From assembly GCA_905221605.1 (NCBI GenBank), contig CAJNDS010002616.1, positions 95,596 through 118,095 of the forward strand: a DNA stretch of 22,500 nucleotides. Reading direction: 5' to 3'. This DNA is from Symbiodinium natans (lineage: Eukaryota; Sar; Dinophyceae; Suessiales; Symbiodiniaceae). The position numbers and the translations under genes are program-made. Numbering within the stretch: the stretch's first letter is position 1; each line of letters begins with the position of its first letter. The notes below the pieces were generated by a model. It searched no databases. It saw only the letters and a list, made by a program, of their open reading frames with translations, and was not told where the DNA came from. Of the stretch, positions 8,191 through 15,843 are shown one piece after another.

Positions 8191-8290
8191 CAAACCCCAA
8201 ACCCTAAACCATAAACCCTAAACCCTAAACCCTAAACATAACCCATAACCCATAACCCATAACCCATAACCCATAACCCATAACCCTCAA
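8191..8290 (-). repeat. CCCTAAA array passing into pure CCCATAA array
   Basis: Four CCCTAAA-like units (8191-8235) are followed by about seven CCCATAA units (8236-8285) and a CCCTCAA end. The variant differs from the canonical heptamer at two positions and occurs nowhere else in the window as an array. Confidence 0.9.
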
Positions 8291-8658
8291 CCCTGCCCAG
8301 GCACTCCGCCTGGTGGGAGGGCTCATCTTCGCTCTTCGGAGAGGTGCAGAGATACTTTGATCCTGGGCCCCAGGGGGGGGATGACAAAAGGAGTGGGCCC
8401 TTACAAGGGACTCTGGGATCGGAGGCTACTTGGTATATAGGGCTTAGGGCTTAGGGTTTAGTGTTTAGGGTTTAGGGCTTAGGGCTACTGAATGTTATTC
8501 GGGGTTATAGAAGATGAAGGGGGTTCTTTCTTCGCCACCAGATTCCCGAGCTTGCCCAGCCTTGCACCCGAAAACCCCCAAAACCTAAAGCCCCCCACCA
8601 CCCACAACACAAGCATCCCCACTCATTGACTCCTAACCTCCGCCTCTGAGTCCTCTTT
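8291..8658. other. Spacer with one degenerate TTTAGGG cluster
   Basis: Unique GC-rich sequence (8291-8435) is followed by about seven imperfect G-rich units at 8439-8487 and then mixed sequence with CCCCAAAACC-type fragments to 8658. No gene is recognised. Confidence 0.5.
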
Positions 8659-8775
8659 AGGGTTTGGGGTTTAGGGTTGGGGGGGGGGGTGGGGTCTAGC
8701 GTTTAGGGCTTGGGGTTTAGAGTTTAGGGTTTGGAGCTTGGAGTTTGGGGTTTGGGGTTTAGGGTTTAGGGTTGA
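8659..8775 (+). repeat. Degenerate TTTAGGG / TTTGGGG array with G homopolymer
   Basis: Units vary among TTTGGGG, TTTAGGG, CTTGGGG and CTTGGAG, with a run of about eleven G around 8680-8690. It is followed by unique sequence (8776-8870) and a decayed G-rich tail to about 8932. Confidence 0.78.
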
Positions 8776-8989
8776 CTTCGGCGGACGGTCCTGCTCCGTG
8801 GCGGGGAGACAACAGCAAGCTTGGCCTGGCACAAGGGCTTTAGGGCTTTGTGCGGTTCATTTTAGGCTTCAGGGGTTGAGGTTTAAGGTTTAGGGTCTTG
8901 GGTTCCAGGGTTCCAGGGTTTAGGCGCCAGGGTGTATTTCCACAGCCCGGAAAAACCCTTCAGAAAGAGAAAAACCTCTAGAAACTTTC

Positions 8990-9157
8990 CAAAGCCCCCA
9001 ATCCCAAAGCCCCCAATCCCTAAGCCCTCAACCTTCAGTCCCCAAACCCTAAACCCTAAACCCTAAACCCTGAACCCTGAACCCTAAACCCTAAACCCTA
9101 AACCCTAAACCTCTAAATCCCAAACCCTAAACCCTAAACCCTAAACCCTAAACCCTC
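8990..9157 (-). repeat. CCCTAAA array with degenerate leader
   Basis: Imperfect CCCCCAATCCC units (8995-9040) pass into about fourteen CCCTAAA units with CCCTGAA and CTCTAAATCCC interruptions. It ends at CTCTGAACTCC. Confidence 0.88.
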
Positions 9158-9251
9158 TGAACTCCTAAGCCGCAGCTCAGACAGATCAACTTCTGGACGA
9201 ACAGGCTACAGGGATTTTAGATGTTTTAACCCAGCCGACCTGGGAGCTACA

Positions 9252-9313
9252 GGGCTTAGGGTTATGGTTTAAGGTTTAGGGTTTAGGGTTTAGGGTTTAG
9301 GGTTTAGGGCTTA
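9252..9313 (+). repeat. TTTAGGG array
   Basis: Seven units, the first two degenerate. They are immediately followed by a short inverted stretch (CCCTAAACCCTGCACCCC, 9320-9340), so the two orientations meet almost head-on. Confidence 0.88.
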
Positions 9314-9340
9314 GACTCTGAACCCTAAACCCTGCACCCC

Positions 9341-9828
9341 AATCCGATTCCTCGTAGTTTAAGGAAGAGGCCTGATTTCATGGGCACTCTGCCCTTCAAG
9401 ACCTTATAGACCTTCTTCCCCCCCCATAAACCTCACGAAACCCTAAACCTTAAACCCCTAAACCCTGCAGACCTTACAGACCTTGAATCCGAAACATTGC
9501 CATTGAGCCCAGGGTACTTTTATAGCAACGCGACAGAAGCGTGGGACGCTCTAGGGTTTCCAGGGGTTCGTAGGGTTATAGGGTTTCTAGGGTTTATAAC
9601 GGGGTTATAAGATTTGTAGAGCTTAGGGTTGTAGGGGCTTTGTAGGGTTTTTCGGGTTATAGGGTTTAAGGTTGTGGCACATGGATCGCATAATGCGTGG
9701 AAGAAAGAACTTTCAAACCCCTAAGCCCCAGAATCCTGAAACCCTACAGCCTCCAAAGCCCTTGAAGCCTCCGACCAAAGCCCTTACAATTCCAAAGCCG
9801 AACCACATAAACCCTAAAACCTAAACCC
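9341..9828. other. Spacer with decayed 9-nt repeats
   Basis: Unique DNA with CCCTAAACC fragments near 9438-9465 and a plus-strand stretch 9551-9680 of irregular TTTATAGGG-like and TTGTAGGGG-like units. A 103-codon minus-strand frame (9744-10055) crosses into the next interval, but its C-terminal half is telomere-derived and no domain is visible. Confidence 0.45.
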
Positions 9829-9920
9829 CAACGTCGTCCACGCCATAAGCGGAGTATGGGCTCGTAGTCCATGAATTTGAGTCTCGCTTGACTCAACGTC
9901 ATCCACGCCATCAGCGGAGT
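9829..9920. repeat. Pair of 27-bp direct repeats, 65-bp period
   Basis: Positions 9829-9855 and 9894-9920 share CAACGTC, then TCCACGCCAT, then AGCGGAGT, with two substitutions in 27 bases. The 38 bases between are unique. Nothing links the pair to a known element. The flanking unique sequence continues to about 10080 without a recognised gene. Confidence 0.7.
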
Positions 9921-10235
9921 TGAGGCTATACGTATTCCAGCCTTTTGAGGGTATGTGGTTGAGGGATGTTGACCCGCGGAGGCGATGTCGGCGGAGCAGA
10001 GGTCCTCAGGAAATTTGCGAACACGCAGCGGTTGCGTAAGTGCTTGCGGCTCCATGAACCTTCACACCCGAAAACACCAAAGAAGAACCCAAAGCCCTAA
10101 ACCCTTAGCCCTGCCAAAACCTGGAGGGTTTGAAGACTTACCTGGTGGTTAGCAGGGAATGAGGGAGAATTCTTGGGGTCCTTTTTATATACCCTTTAAG
10201 GGATTATGTAGGGTACCTCATGCCCCCAATCCCAA

Positions 10236-10360
10236 CTACTTGGAGGTTCATAGGTACTTATAACCACAATTATAAGTCTGCTTGTAGCCTACTTGGTGAC
10301 TTAGGGGGCGTGTAAGTACGATTATAATTGGGGTTATAAGTACCCTGAACCTCCAAGTAG
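10236..10360. mobile_element. Family-B inverted-repeat (MITE-like) element
   Basis: A left arm of about 40 bases (10236-10275, starting CTACTTGGAGGTTCA) is the near-perfect reverse complement of 10322-10360 (ending TGAACCTCCAAGTAG). Both arms include the ACTTATAACC..AATTATAA segment. The 46-base middle contains a second internal CTACTTGG. It has no coding capacity. A right-arm relative lies at 14616-14662, so the element is dispersed. Confidence 0.75.
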
Positions 10361-10361
10361 C

Positions 10362-10412
10362 TCCAAACCCTGAACCCTAAACCCTAAACCCCAAACCCTA
10401 AACCCTAAACCC
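10362..10412 (-). repeat. CCCTAAA array abutting the family-B element
   Basis: Seven units, including CCCTGAA and CCCCAAA variants, start within a few bases of the family-B right end and stop at a second family-B fragment. Confidence 0.88.
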
Positions 10413-10438
10413 TCATAAGTACCCATGAACCTCCACGT
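10413..10438. mobile_element. Family-B right-arm fragment
   Basis: The sequence TAAGTACCCATGAACCTCCA corresponds to the right arm at 10337-10356 with small changes. The right arm is therefore present on both sides of the telomere-like block 10362-10412. The following 140 bases are unique, purine-rich in part (AGGAGGAGGGGCC). Confidence 0.6.
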
Positions 10439-10579
10439 AACGAACAGTAAGAAGAAGCTTTACCGAGACCCTGGCAAGACGCTGGCCCCAGCAGCCTGCG
10501 CAAAGGCAGGAGGAGGGGCCGAAGAAGGGAGAAGTGAGGAAGAAGAACCGCTCCCCACACCCTGAACCCTTTAAATTCT

Positions 10580-10844
10580 GGGTTGAGGGTTTAGGGTTTA
10601 GGGTTTAGGGTTAGGGTTTAGGGTTTAGGGTTTAGGGTTTCGGGTTTAGGGTTTAGGGTTTAGGGTCTAGGGTCTAGGGTCTAGGGTCTAGGGTCTAGGG
10701 TCTAGGGTCTAGGGTTTAGGGTTTAGGGTTTAGGGTTTAGGGTTTAGGGTTTAGGGTTTAGGGTTTAGGGTTTAGGGTTCAGGGTTTAGGGTTTAGGGTT
10801 TAGGGTTTAGGGTTTAGGGTTTAGGGTTTAGGGTTTAGGGCTTA
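10580..10844 (+). repeat. Long TTTAGGG array with embedded GGGTCTA block
   Basis: About 37 units form the longest G-rich array in the window. Positions 10663-10711 are exactly seven GGGTCTA units flanked by canonical repeats on both sides, which is the signature of local duplication of one mutated unit. A few single-unit variants (TTAGGG, TTTCGGG, TTCAGGG) occur elsewhere. Confidence 0.95.
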
Positions 10845-11037
10845 CGGGAGTGGGATTTAGGCTCCTTACCCTCAGGAAGAGGGCCCCCCATACAAAATCA
10901 AACCTGCGCCGTGGGTTGGAGGCTCCATGGGAACGACCACTTCTTGGCCTTTATGCCCTTTTGCGGCTGCAGCTGCTGGGATTGAGAGCCTTGGGGTCTT
11001 CAAGCTGTACCGCATTACAGTAAGGTTTTAGGAATCG

Positions 11038-11131
11038 ACCCTAAACCCTAAACCCTAAACCCTAAACCCTAAACCCTAAACCCTAAACCCTAAACCCTAA
11101 ACCCTAAACCCTAAACCCTAAACCCTAAACC
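11038..11131 (-). repeat. CCCTAAA array
   Basis: Thirteen almost perfect units are preceded by 190 bases of unique spacer (10845-11037) and followed directly by AT-richer unique DNA. Confidence 0.93.
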
Positions 11132-11143
11132 ATAAGCAGATGA

Positions 11144-11320
11144 CTATCACATTTGCCACTATTTGATAGCAATCCCTATATGTACCAGTATACACTGCCC
11201 TTAGAAGGAAGAATATGTTTCACTTTTGGGTTCTCAGCAGATTACGAGTCTTATGCAAATCGTAGATTCCTCGTAGAACATCATGAACAACTTGTTCATG
11301 GTCCCATATTGTTCAACAAA
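11144..11320 (+). CDS. Weak candidate protein-coding remnant, no start codon seen
   Basis: The frame in which 11153-11155 is TTG reads about 55 codons of non-repetitive, plausible protein (PLFDSNPYMYQYTL, FTFGFSADYESYANRRFL, VEHHEQLVHGPILFN). It then runs into CCCCAAA repeats and stops near 11386. A stop lies just upstream at 11141 and there is no ATG at the left edge, so a complete gene is unlikely. The base composition is more AT-rich than the surroundings. I do not recognise the family. It may be an exon, or a captured organelle or transposon piece. Confidence 0.2.
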
Positions 11321-11430
11321 CCCCAAACCCCAAACCCCCAAACCCTGAACCCTATCACCCGAAAGCCCTACGCTCTATGGTTCTGAATCCCAAAGCCTGA
11401 AGCTAAACCCGAAACCCTAAACCCTAAACC
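11321..11430 (-). repeat. Degenerate CCCCAAA / CCCTAAA patches
   Basis: Two short patches (11321-11350 and 11404-11430) of imperfect telomere-like units are separated by unique sequence. Unique DNA follows from 11431 to 11567. Confidence 0.7.
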
Positions 11431-11567
11431 CTTTTCAAGTGGAGCCTCGTCCTGGTTGGGCGTTTCCTGGAGCTCGTCCTCCGAAATTCGAGTGCCAAAC
11501 GCGCCCCAAACGGCACGCAAAGAACAAGTAACCCACTGAAGGAGGGGCTGACTGAGGGTATAGCTTG

Positions 11568-11669
11568 GGATGTTCGCCCTTATACTAGCAGTGCTTAATA
11601 GGAACCATGATGGGGGGGGTACTATAAGCCCTATTAAGGACGGTACTGTTAGTATAAGGGGGAACATCC
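11568..11669. mobile_element. Family-A inverted-repeat (MITE-like) element
   Basis: Starts GGATGTTCGCCCTTATACTA and ends TAGTATAAGGGGGAACATCC, inverted with respect to each other. Inner AATAGG and CTATTAAGGAC arms continue the pairing. The loop contains a G run (GGGGGGGGTACTATAA) that is shared with the degenerate copy near 5720. It has no coding capacity. Confidence 0.72.
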
Positions 11670-12240
11670 AAAGGTCCAGCAGTACATTTTACAAGCTAAG
11701 GACTGAGGGAGGAGGTACTTAGGGCATTAGGACTGTATAGCATAAGTAGAATATAGGGCTCAGGTGGTTCCTATGGTAAATTTCTACGCTGGGCTTTCCT
11801 TAAGGGTTAAGGCGGGTTTTAGGGGTTAAGGGCTTAGGGATTGGGATGCGAGCCCTGCACTCTGACAAAACAAACACCTGCACCCGGAAACCCTCCAAAA
11901 CAATCCTGATGCCCAAAGCCTTTAAGCCGTCCCCGTTCTGAACCCTTTTGAACCCCAAACCCTCTAAGTCCCTAACCCCCCCCCCCGCCCACCTAAGCAC
12001 AAGCCCAAGGGGAAAAAAGGTTAAACTTTATCATTCTCACTAAAATACGGAAACCCAAAAAAGTTTGAAGTTCAAGTCTTGGCCAAGTAAGTTAAACCCT
12101 AAACCTTAACCCTAAACCCCAAGCTAAAGTTTCCCCCCTTTTCCCCCACCTTTTGGCGGCTCACGGAACTGCTTGCCGTCGCCATGCGCTGTCTCACCTG
12201 GTAAAGGGACGGCTTCTACAGGTCGGGGGGGGGTTTAGGG
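11670..12240. other. Unique spacer with decayed repeats
   Basis: No gene is recognised. Decayed TTTAGGGGTTAAGGG-like units lie near 11800-11840, C-rich homopolymers near 11975 and 12125-12150, and a short CCCTAAACC cluster at 12090-12120. Minus-strand frames here have proline- and arginine-biased peptides without domains. Confidence 0.45.
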
Positions 12241-12540
12241 CTTAGCGTTTATCGTTTTTGACTTTTGTTTTTTTTTTGGGGGGGGGGGGGGGGTATGGGG
12301 TCTGGGGCTTTTTGGGGTTTCGGGGTCTCAGGGCTTGTAGGGTTGTGAGAAGCCTAGGGTTTAGGGCTTGGGGCCTGGGCTTTTCACGGTTCAAGGGCTC
12401 GGGGTTTAGGGGTTTGGGCTTTGGGTTTGCAATGTAGGTTGTTTGATTTGGGGGGTGGGGGGGGGGGGGGTGGGCGGGGGGCGGCTTTACATAGGTCTTG
12501 AGATCAAGGAGGTTTCTCGTGGCCACGGGTGAGCCCATAA
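12230..12540 (+). repeat. G-homopolymer-rich tract with decayed TTTAGGG units
   Basis: Long G runs (about 16 G near 12278-12293, G-rich 12451-12482) alternate with GGGTTTAGGG, CTTGGGG and TTTGGGG pieces. Potential G-quadruplex sequence is plentiful, but runs this long are also prone to sequencing error. Confidence 0.6.
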
Positions 12541-12603
12541 TTAAGTTGACCTCACAACCCCTAAACCCTCAAGCTCTACACGCCCCAGCCGCGAAATAAG
12601 GAC

Positions 12604-12628
12604 GAGAGAGAGAGAGAGAGAGAGAGAG
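12604..12628. repeat. (GA)n microsatellite
   Basis: Twelve perfect GA dinucleotides in a row, within an otherwise unique stretch between telomere-like arrays. Confidence 0.95.
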
Positions 12629-12639
12629 CGACCATACAC

Positions 12640-12868
12640 CCTAAACCCCAAACTCCCGAACCCTAAACCCTAAACCCTAAAGCCTAAACCTTAGGTGCTG
12701 CCCTTAAACCCTTAAACCCTTAAATCCCAAACCCCCAAACCCCAAACCCTAAACCCTAAAACCCCAAACCCTAAGCCTTAAGCCCTGAACCCTAAACCCT
12801 AACCTAGTATCTGCCTAAACCCTAAAACCCCAAACCCTAAACCTTAAGCCCTGAACCCTACACCCTCG
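12640..12868 (-). repeat. Variable CCCTAAA array
   Basis: Imperfect units (CCCTAAA, CCCCAAA, CCCTTAAA, CCTAAAACC) include a phrase of about 40 bases that occurs twice (around 12755-12795 and 12815-12855: AAACCCCAAACCCTAA, then CCTTAAGCCCTGAACCCTA). The block was apparently duplicated as a unit. Confidence 0.85.
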
Positions 12869-12968
12869 GCCTCCCCTCCCCCCCAAAGCCCTGCGAGCAC
12901 CTTCGCCACCAAAAACTTGCGCATACCTTGGGCAGCAGAAGTTGGGCTTTTGGCGATTCCGAGCCGAA

Positions 12969-13082
12969 GGGTTTAGGTTTAGGGTTTAGGGTTTAGGGTT
13001 TAGGGTTTAGGGTTTAGGGTTTAGGGTTTAGGGTTTAGGGTTTAGGGTTTAGGGTTTAGGGTTTAGGGTTTAGGGTTTAGGG
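12969..13082 (+). repeat. TTTAGGG array
   Basis: Sixteen nearly perfect units follow 100 bases of unique sequence. The array ends at CTTTTGTTTGTG, and T-rich sequence continues to about 13112. Confidence 0.94.
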
Positions 13083-13227
13083 CTTTTGTTTGTGTTTTTT
13101 TATTTTTTTTCCGGCTTCGGTGTTTAAACTCTGTGAGCGTAAGGTTTGGGGTTTGGAGCTGGTTTGGGGTGTAGGGTTCACTTGCGCTGACAAGGGTGGA
13201 GGGTTGTGCAGTTCTTGCCTAAACACC

Positions 13228-13340
13228 CACATTAAGCACCCTAAGCAACCCTAAGCAACCCTAGCACCCCAGCACCCTAGACCCTAAACCCTAAACCCTA
13301 AGCCCTAAACCCTAAACCCTAAACCCTAAACCCTAAATCA
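13228..13340 (-). repeat. CCCTAAGCAA and CCCTAAA array
   Basis: A leader of ACCCTAAGCA-type 10-nt repeats (13235-13262) and CACCCTAG units passes into about eight CCCTAAA units. Unique GC-rich DNA follows from 13341 to 13450. Confidence 0.87.
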
Positions 13341-13450
13341 GAACCCAAGACTGCTCAAGCCTCGCGATGCAGTCTGTGAGGGAGCCCAAGTTCTTCGAAG
13401 CTCGTTTTCTTTGGCCTTCGCCAGGAAGCCCGGTTGCGAGGATATCCTGG

Positions 13451-13553
13451 ACCCTAAGCCCTAAGCCCTAAGCCCTAAACCCTAAACCCTAAACCCTAAC
13501 CCTAAACCCTAAACCCTAAAGCCTAAAGCCTAAAGCCTAAACCCTAAACCCTT
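13451..13553 (-). repeat. CCCTAAG, CCCTAAA and AAAGCCT sub-arrays
   Basis: Three CCCTAAG units, then seven CCCTAAA units with one shortened CCCTAA, then three AAAGCCT units and two CCCTAAA. Each variant is clustered rather than dispersed, again indicating local unit duplication. Confidence 0.9.
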
Positions 13554-13682
13554 TCGGGTCATGGGGTTTAGGGGGCAGAATTCCGTAAGTCCTGGACACT
13601 AAACAGGGTATGCAGACGACCCCACTCCCCCAAGGCCCTAAAGCCCCCCAAAAAGCCTAATTAAACCCTAAACCGGTTCAGG

Positions 13683-13738
13683 ATTTAGTTAGGATTTAGG
13701 GTTTAGGGTTTAGGGTTTAGGGTTTAGGGCTTAGGGCA
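13683..13738 (+). repeat. TTTAGGG array
   Basis: Two decayed TTTAGTTAGGA-type units are followed by five perfect units. The 130 bases before it (13554-13682) are unique, apart from a GGGTTTAGGGG at 13564. Confidence 0.88.
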
Positions 13739-14228
13739 ACACTAAAGTAACACTAAACCCTATACCCTGAACACTGCAGCCTGGGTTGCTAGTGCACTGA
13801 TCTCCCTCCGAACCATTGGCCAGGTAACATCCATGGCCCTGGCAACTGCTGTCTTTGGCTCTGGGGTTTAGGGTTTAGGGTTTAAGGTTTGGGGTTTAGG
13901 GTTGGGATCTAGGAGTTTGGGTTTGGGGCTTCGGGCTTCGGGTTTTGGATGGTCTTGGTGGTTTGGGAGTTGGGGTCTCTTGCGTCGTTTCGAGTTCAAG
14001 CTTTAGGGGATGTAGAGTTTGGGATTTAGGGCTTCTAGTTTGGTAGCCTAGACCCTAAACCCTAAACCCTAAACTGTTTTTTTATTTTTTTTGGGGGGGG
14101 GGGGGTGCAGCCTCTGGGAGAAGGCACTAAGCCCACAGTCTCGAGGCACTGTCGAGTCCATCGAGTGTATCTCAAGGCTATATCTACGCAAAGGGCCTGG
14201 TGTGGGTTTAGGGCTTAGGGTTTAGGGT
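13739..14228. other. Spacer with decayed telomere-like pieces
   Basis: Contains a degenerate plus-strand cluster at 13863-13935 (TTTAGGG, TTTAAGG, TTTGGGG, CTTCGGG), a three-unit CCCTAAA cluster at 14052-14074, a T-run followed by a G-run (14078-14106), and unique sequence. A few TTTAGGG units at 14204-14240 close the interval. No gene is recognised. Confidence 0.5.
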
Positions 14229-14462
14229 TTAGGGTTTAGGGACGTTTAGGGGTTGTAAGAAACCTGGATGACATGCTCTGGCGCCCTCGTTAAGACAAAT
14301 GCCACGCACGCAAGCTGTCAACCAGTCCGCGACCCGAGTGGAATTGCACCTGGCAGCCGCGGTTCCAAGTGAAGCATGGTCGGATACGCCGTCCCGGTCT
14401 TCTGGGATCTCAAACGCCGACAACGTCTGTTTCCAGATATTGATTTCTTCAATGTCCGGCAT
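14229..14462 (-). CDS. Candidate short ORF, 77 codons, unknown product
   Basis: An ATG at 14462 with an in-frame stop four codons upstream opens 77 codons. The first 69 residues are non-repetitive and look protein-like (MPDIEEINIWKQTLSAFEIP, then EDRDGVSDHASLG, then VADWLTACVRGICLNEG). The last residues and the stop come from TTTAGGG repeats, so any original 3' end has been replaced or lost. No domain is recognised. It may be a truncated gene or an exon joined to telomere-like repeats. A second, overlapping minus-strand frame (to 14581) lacks an ATG and is not called. Confidence 0.25.
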   Translation of the reverse strand: MPDIEEINIWKQTLSAFEIPEDRDGVSDHASLGTAAARCNSTRVADWLTACVRGICLNEGARACHPGFLQPLNVPKP

Positions 14463-14615
14463 GGTGAAAAGTTAGACCTGCTTGATCTACGGTGAAGGCA
14501 AGCAAGAGATGCAACTCTGGTTTCTTCTGATGCAGGCCGCTGGACACGAAGCAACTGAGTCGCCAAGATGTCCAACAACACTTGTGTGGAGTCGGCTTTA
14601 GTTAGGAGGGCTTAG

Positions 14616-14662
14616 AAGTACAGTTATAATTGGGGGTTATAAGTACCCTGAACCTCCAAGTA
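14616..14662. mobile_element. Family-B right half (solo arm)
   Basis: Reads TTATAATTGGGGGTTATAAG, then TACCCTGAACCTCCAAGTA, matching the right arm of the 10236-10360 element over about 45 bases with few changes. No left arm is visible upstream, so this is a truncated copy. Confidence 0.7.
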
Positions 14663-15010
14663 CAGGATTCCAATAAGGGTTTCACCCCAACGAAGCTTAG
14701 TTTGTGGTTCCTCATATTCTTATAGGGGCTGAAGTTTTAGTGGGGTTTAAGGGTCCTTCCCCCCCCCCCCCCCGCCCCCAACAACTACGGCCCAGGAGTG
14801 TGTTAAGAAATTTTATTAATTAAGAAATCTGGACCTGGACCGGCCACACATTTTAAAATCCAGGGCCTCGCGGGCTCGCCCCAAAAAATTCCGCCGAGGA
14901 AGTATTAAGTAACGTTCTCTGTCATATTTACCAAGAACCCAAGAAACTGCAAGCCTCAAACCCTCTAATCCCTTAAGCCCCGTAGTCTCAACCTAAAGCC
15001 TCTGCAAAAA
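14663..15010. other. Unique spacer, partly AT-rich
   Basis: Includes a C run of about 14 at 14760-14774 and an AT-rich AAGAAATTTTATTAATTAAGAAAT stretch split around 14810-14830. No coding sequence, RNA gene or recognised repeat is visible. Confidence 0.5.
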
Positions 15011-15013
15011 GAG

Positions 15014-15090
15014 GCCCGGCACAAAAAGTCACCTTTTTTGAGGTGCTTGGGGCCGGAAAGGCCCAAAAAAGGTGACTCTTTGTGCCGGGC
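15014..15090. repeat. Hairpin unit 1
   Basis: The arms 15014-15039 and 15065-15090 are 26 bases each and differ at one position (GACTCTTTG in place of GACTTTTTG). The loop reads GAGGTGCTTGGGGCCGG, then AAAGGCC. Confidence 0.85.
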
Positions 15091-15128
15091 TCTTGCGGGG
15101 ATGCCGGGCTCTTGCGGGGAGCCTTTAA

Positions 15129-15184
15129 GGGCTCAGGGCTCAGGGCTCAGGGCTCAGGGCTCAGGGCTCAGGGCTTAGGGCTTA
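15129..15184 (+). repeat. (GGGCTCA)6(GGGCTTA)2 array, first copy
   Basis: Exact 7-nt units. The unit is the telomere heptamer with two substitutions. The block lies between hairpin units 1 and 2 and is preceded by GCGGGGAGCCTTTAA. The whole linker is repeated at 15782-15843. Confidence 0.93.
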
Positions 15185-15198
15185 GGGGAAGAGGCGAG

Positions 15199-15267
15199 GC
15201 ACAAAAAGTCACCTTTTTTGAGGTGTTTCCAGGCCGGAAAGGCCCAAAAAAGGTGACTTTTTGTGCC
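15199..15267. repeat. Hairpin unit 2 and following half unit
   Basis: The arms 15199-15219 and 15246-15267 pair perfectly in the GCACAAAAAGTCACCTTTTTT segment. The outer left flank is altered (GAGGCGAGGC). A new left arm begins at 15284 and is cut at about 15309. Confidence 0.82.
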
Positions 15268-15309
15268 GGGCTCTTGCGGGGAAGAGGCCCGGCACAAAAA
15301 GTCACCTTT

Positions 15310-15549
15310 CACGGCAAAACCTTTTCCATTGTAGCAAAGTAGTAAATACACATCATTCTCTTGAGGGTTTCAGAGTCCGAATAGCTCAGTGGCAAAGCAA
15401 CAATCCTTGATGCCAATGGGCACCAGTTCGAACCCCGCCGGGTTCATTTTGTGTCGGGCGGGCCTGGGCTCGAACCCCACCGGTTACATTTTGTGTGGGG
15501 GTTGTTCTGGGCCTGGTTTTGCTCTTCTTTCGCGATTGCCATAGAAACT
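15310..15549. mobile_element. tRNA-like / SINE-like insertion splitting a hairpin unit
   Basis: A hairpin left arm stops at 15309 (GTCACCTTT) and its loop and right arm resume at 15550 (GAGGTGTTTGAGGCCGG), so the 240 bases between look inserted. They include TAGCTCAGTGG (15382-15392), a perfect polymerase III A-box match, and AGTTCGAACCC (15425-15435), a B-box match, at about the spacing found in tRNA genes. The B-box-containing segment is tandemly repeated (15427-15468 and 15469-15510, with CATTTTGTGT in both). The anticodon and T stems do not pair, so this is not a functional tRNA. I read it as a tRNA-derived SINE or decayed tRNA copy. Confidence 0.5.
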
Positions 15550-15748
15550 GAGGTGTTTGAGGCCGGAAGGTGACTTTTTGTGCCAGGCTCATGCGGGGAA
15601 GAGGCCCGGCACAAAAAGTCACCTTTTTTGAGGTGTTTCAGGCCGGAAAGGCCCTTTTTGTGCCGGGCTCTTGCGGGGAAGAGGCCCGGCACAAAAAGTC
15701 ACCTTTTTTGAGGTGTTTCAGGCCGGAAAGGCCCAAAAAAGGTGACGT
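15550..15748. repeat. Hairpin units: right half, unit 3 and unit 4
   Basis: A right half (15550-15588) follows the insertion. Unit 3 (15601-15669) has lost the AAAAAAGGTGAC portion of its right arm. Unit 4 (15681-15748) has a right arm cut short after AAAAAAGGTGACG and changed to TGGCGGGCTC. Loops are otherwise identical, so decay is mainly by small deletion. Confidence 0.8.
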
Positions 15749-15794
15749 GGCGGGCTCTTGGGGGGATGCCGGGCTCTTGCGGGGAAGCCTTTAA

Positions 15795-15843
15795 GGGCTC
15801 AGGGCTCAGGGCTCAGGGCTCAGGGCTTAGGGCTTAGGGCTTA
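15795..15843 (+). repeat. (GGGCTCA)4(GGGCTTA)3 array, second copy
   Basis: Its surroundings match the first copy: GATGCCGGGCTCTTGCGGGG precedes, then CCTTTAA, and GGGGAAGAGG follows. The module 'linker plus heptamer array plus hairpin' was therefore duplicated, with different unit numbers in each copy. Confidence 0.93.

Noticed and set aside
9744-10055. 103-codon minus-strand frame
   Set aside because: The C-terminal half is telomere-derived, and the middle contains the 27-bp direct repeats. I see no family resemblance.
15375-15446. Functional tRNA gene
   Set aside because: The A- and B-box sequences match, but the anticodon stem (positions 27-31 with 39-43) and T stem do not pair and no anticodon loop is convincing.
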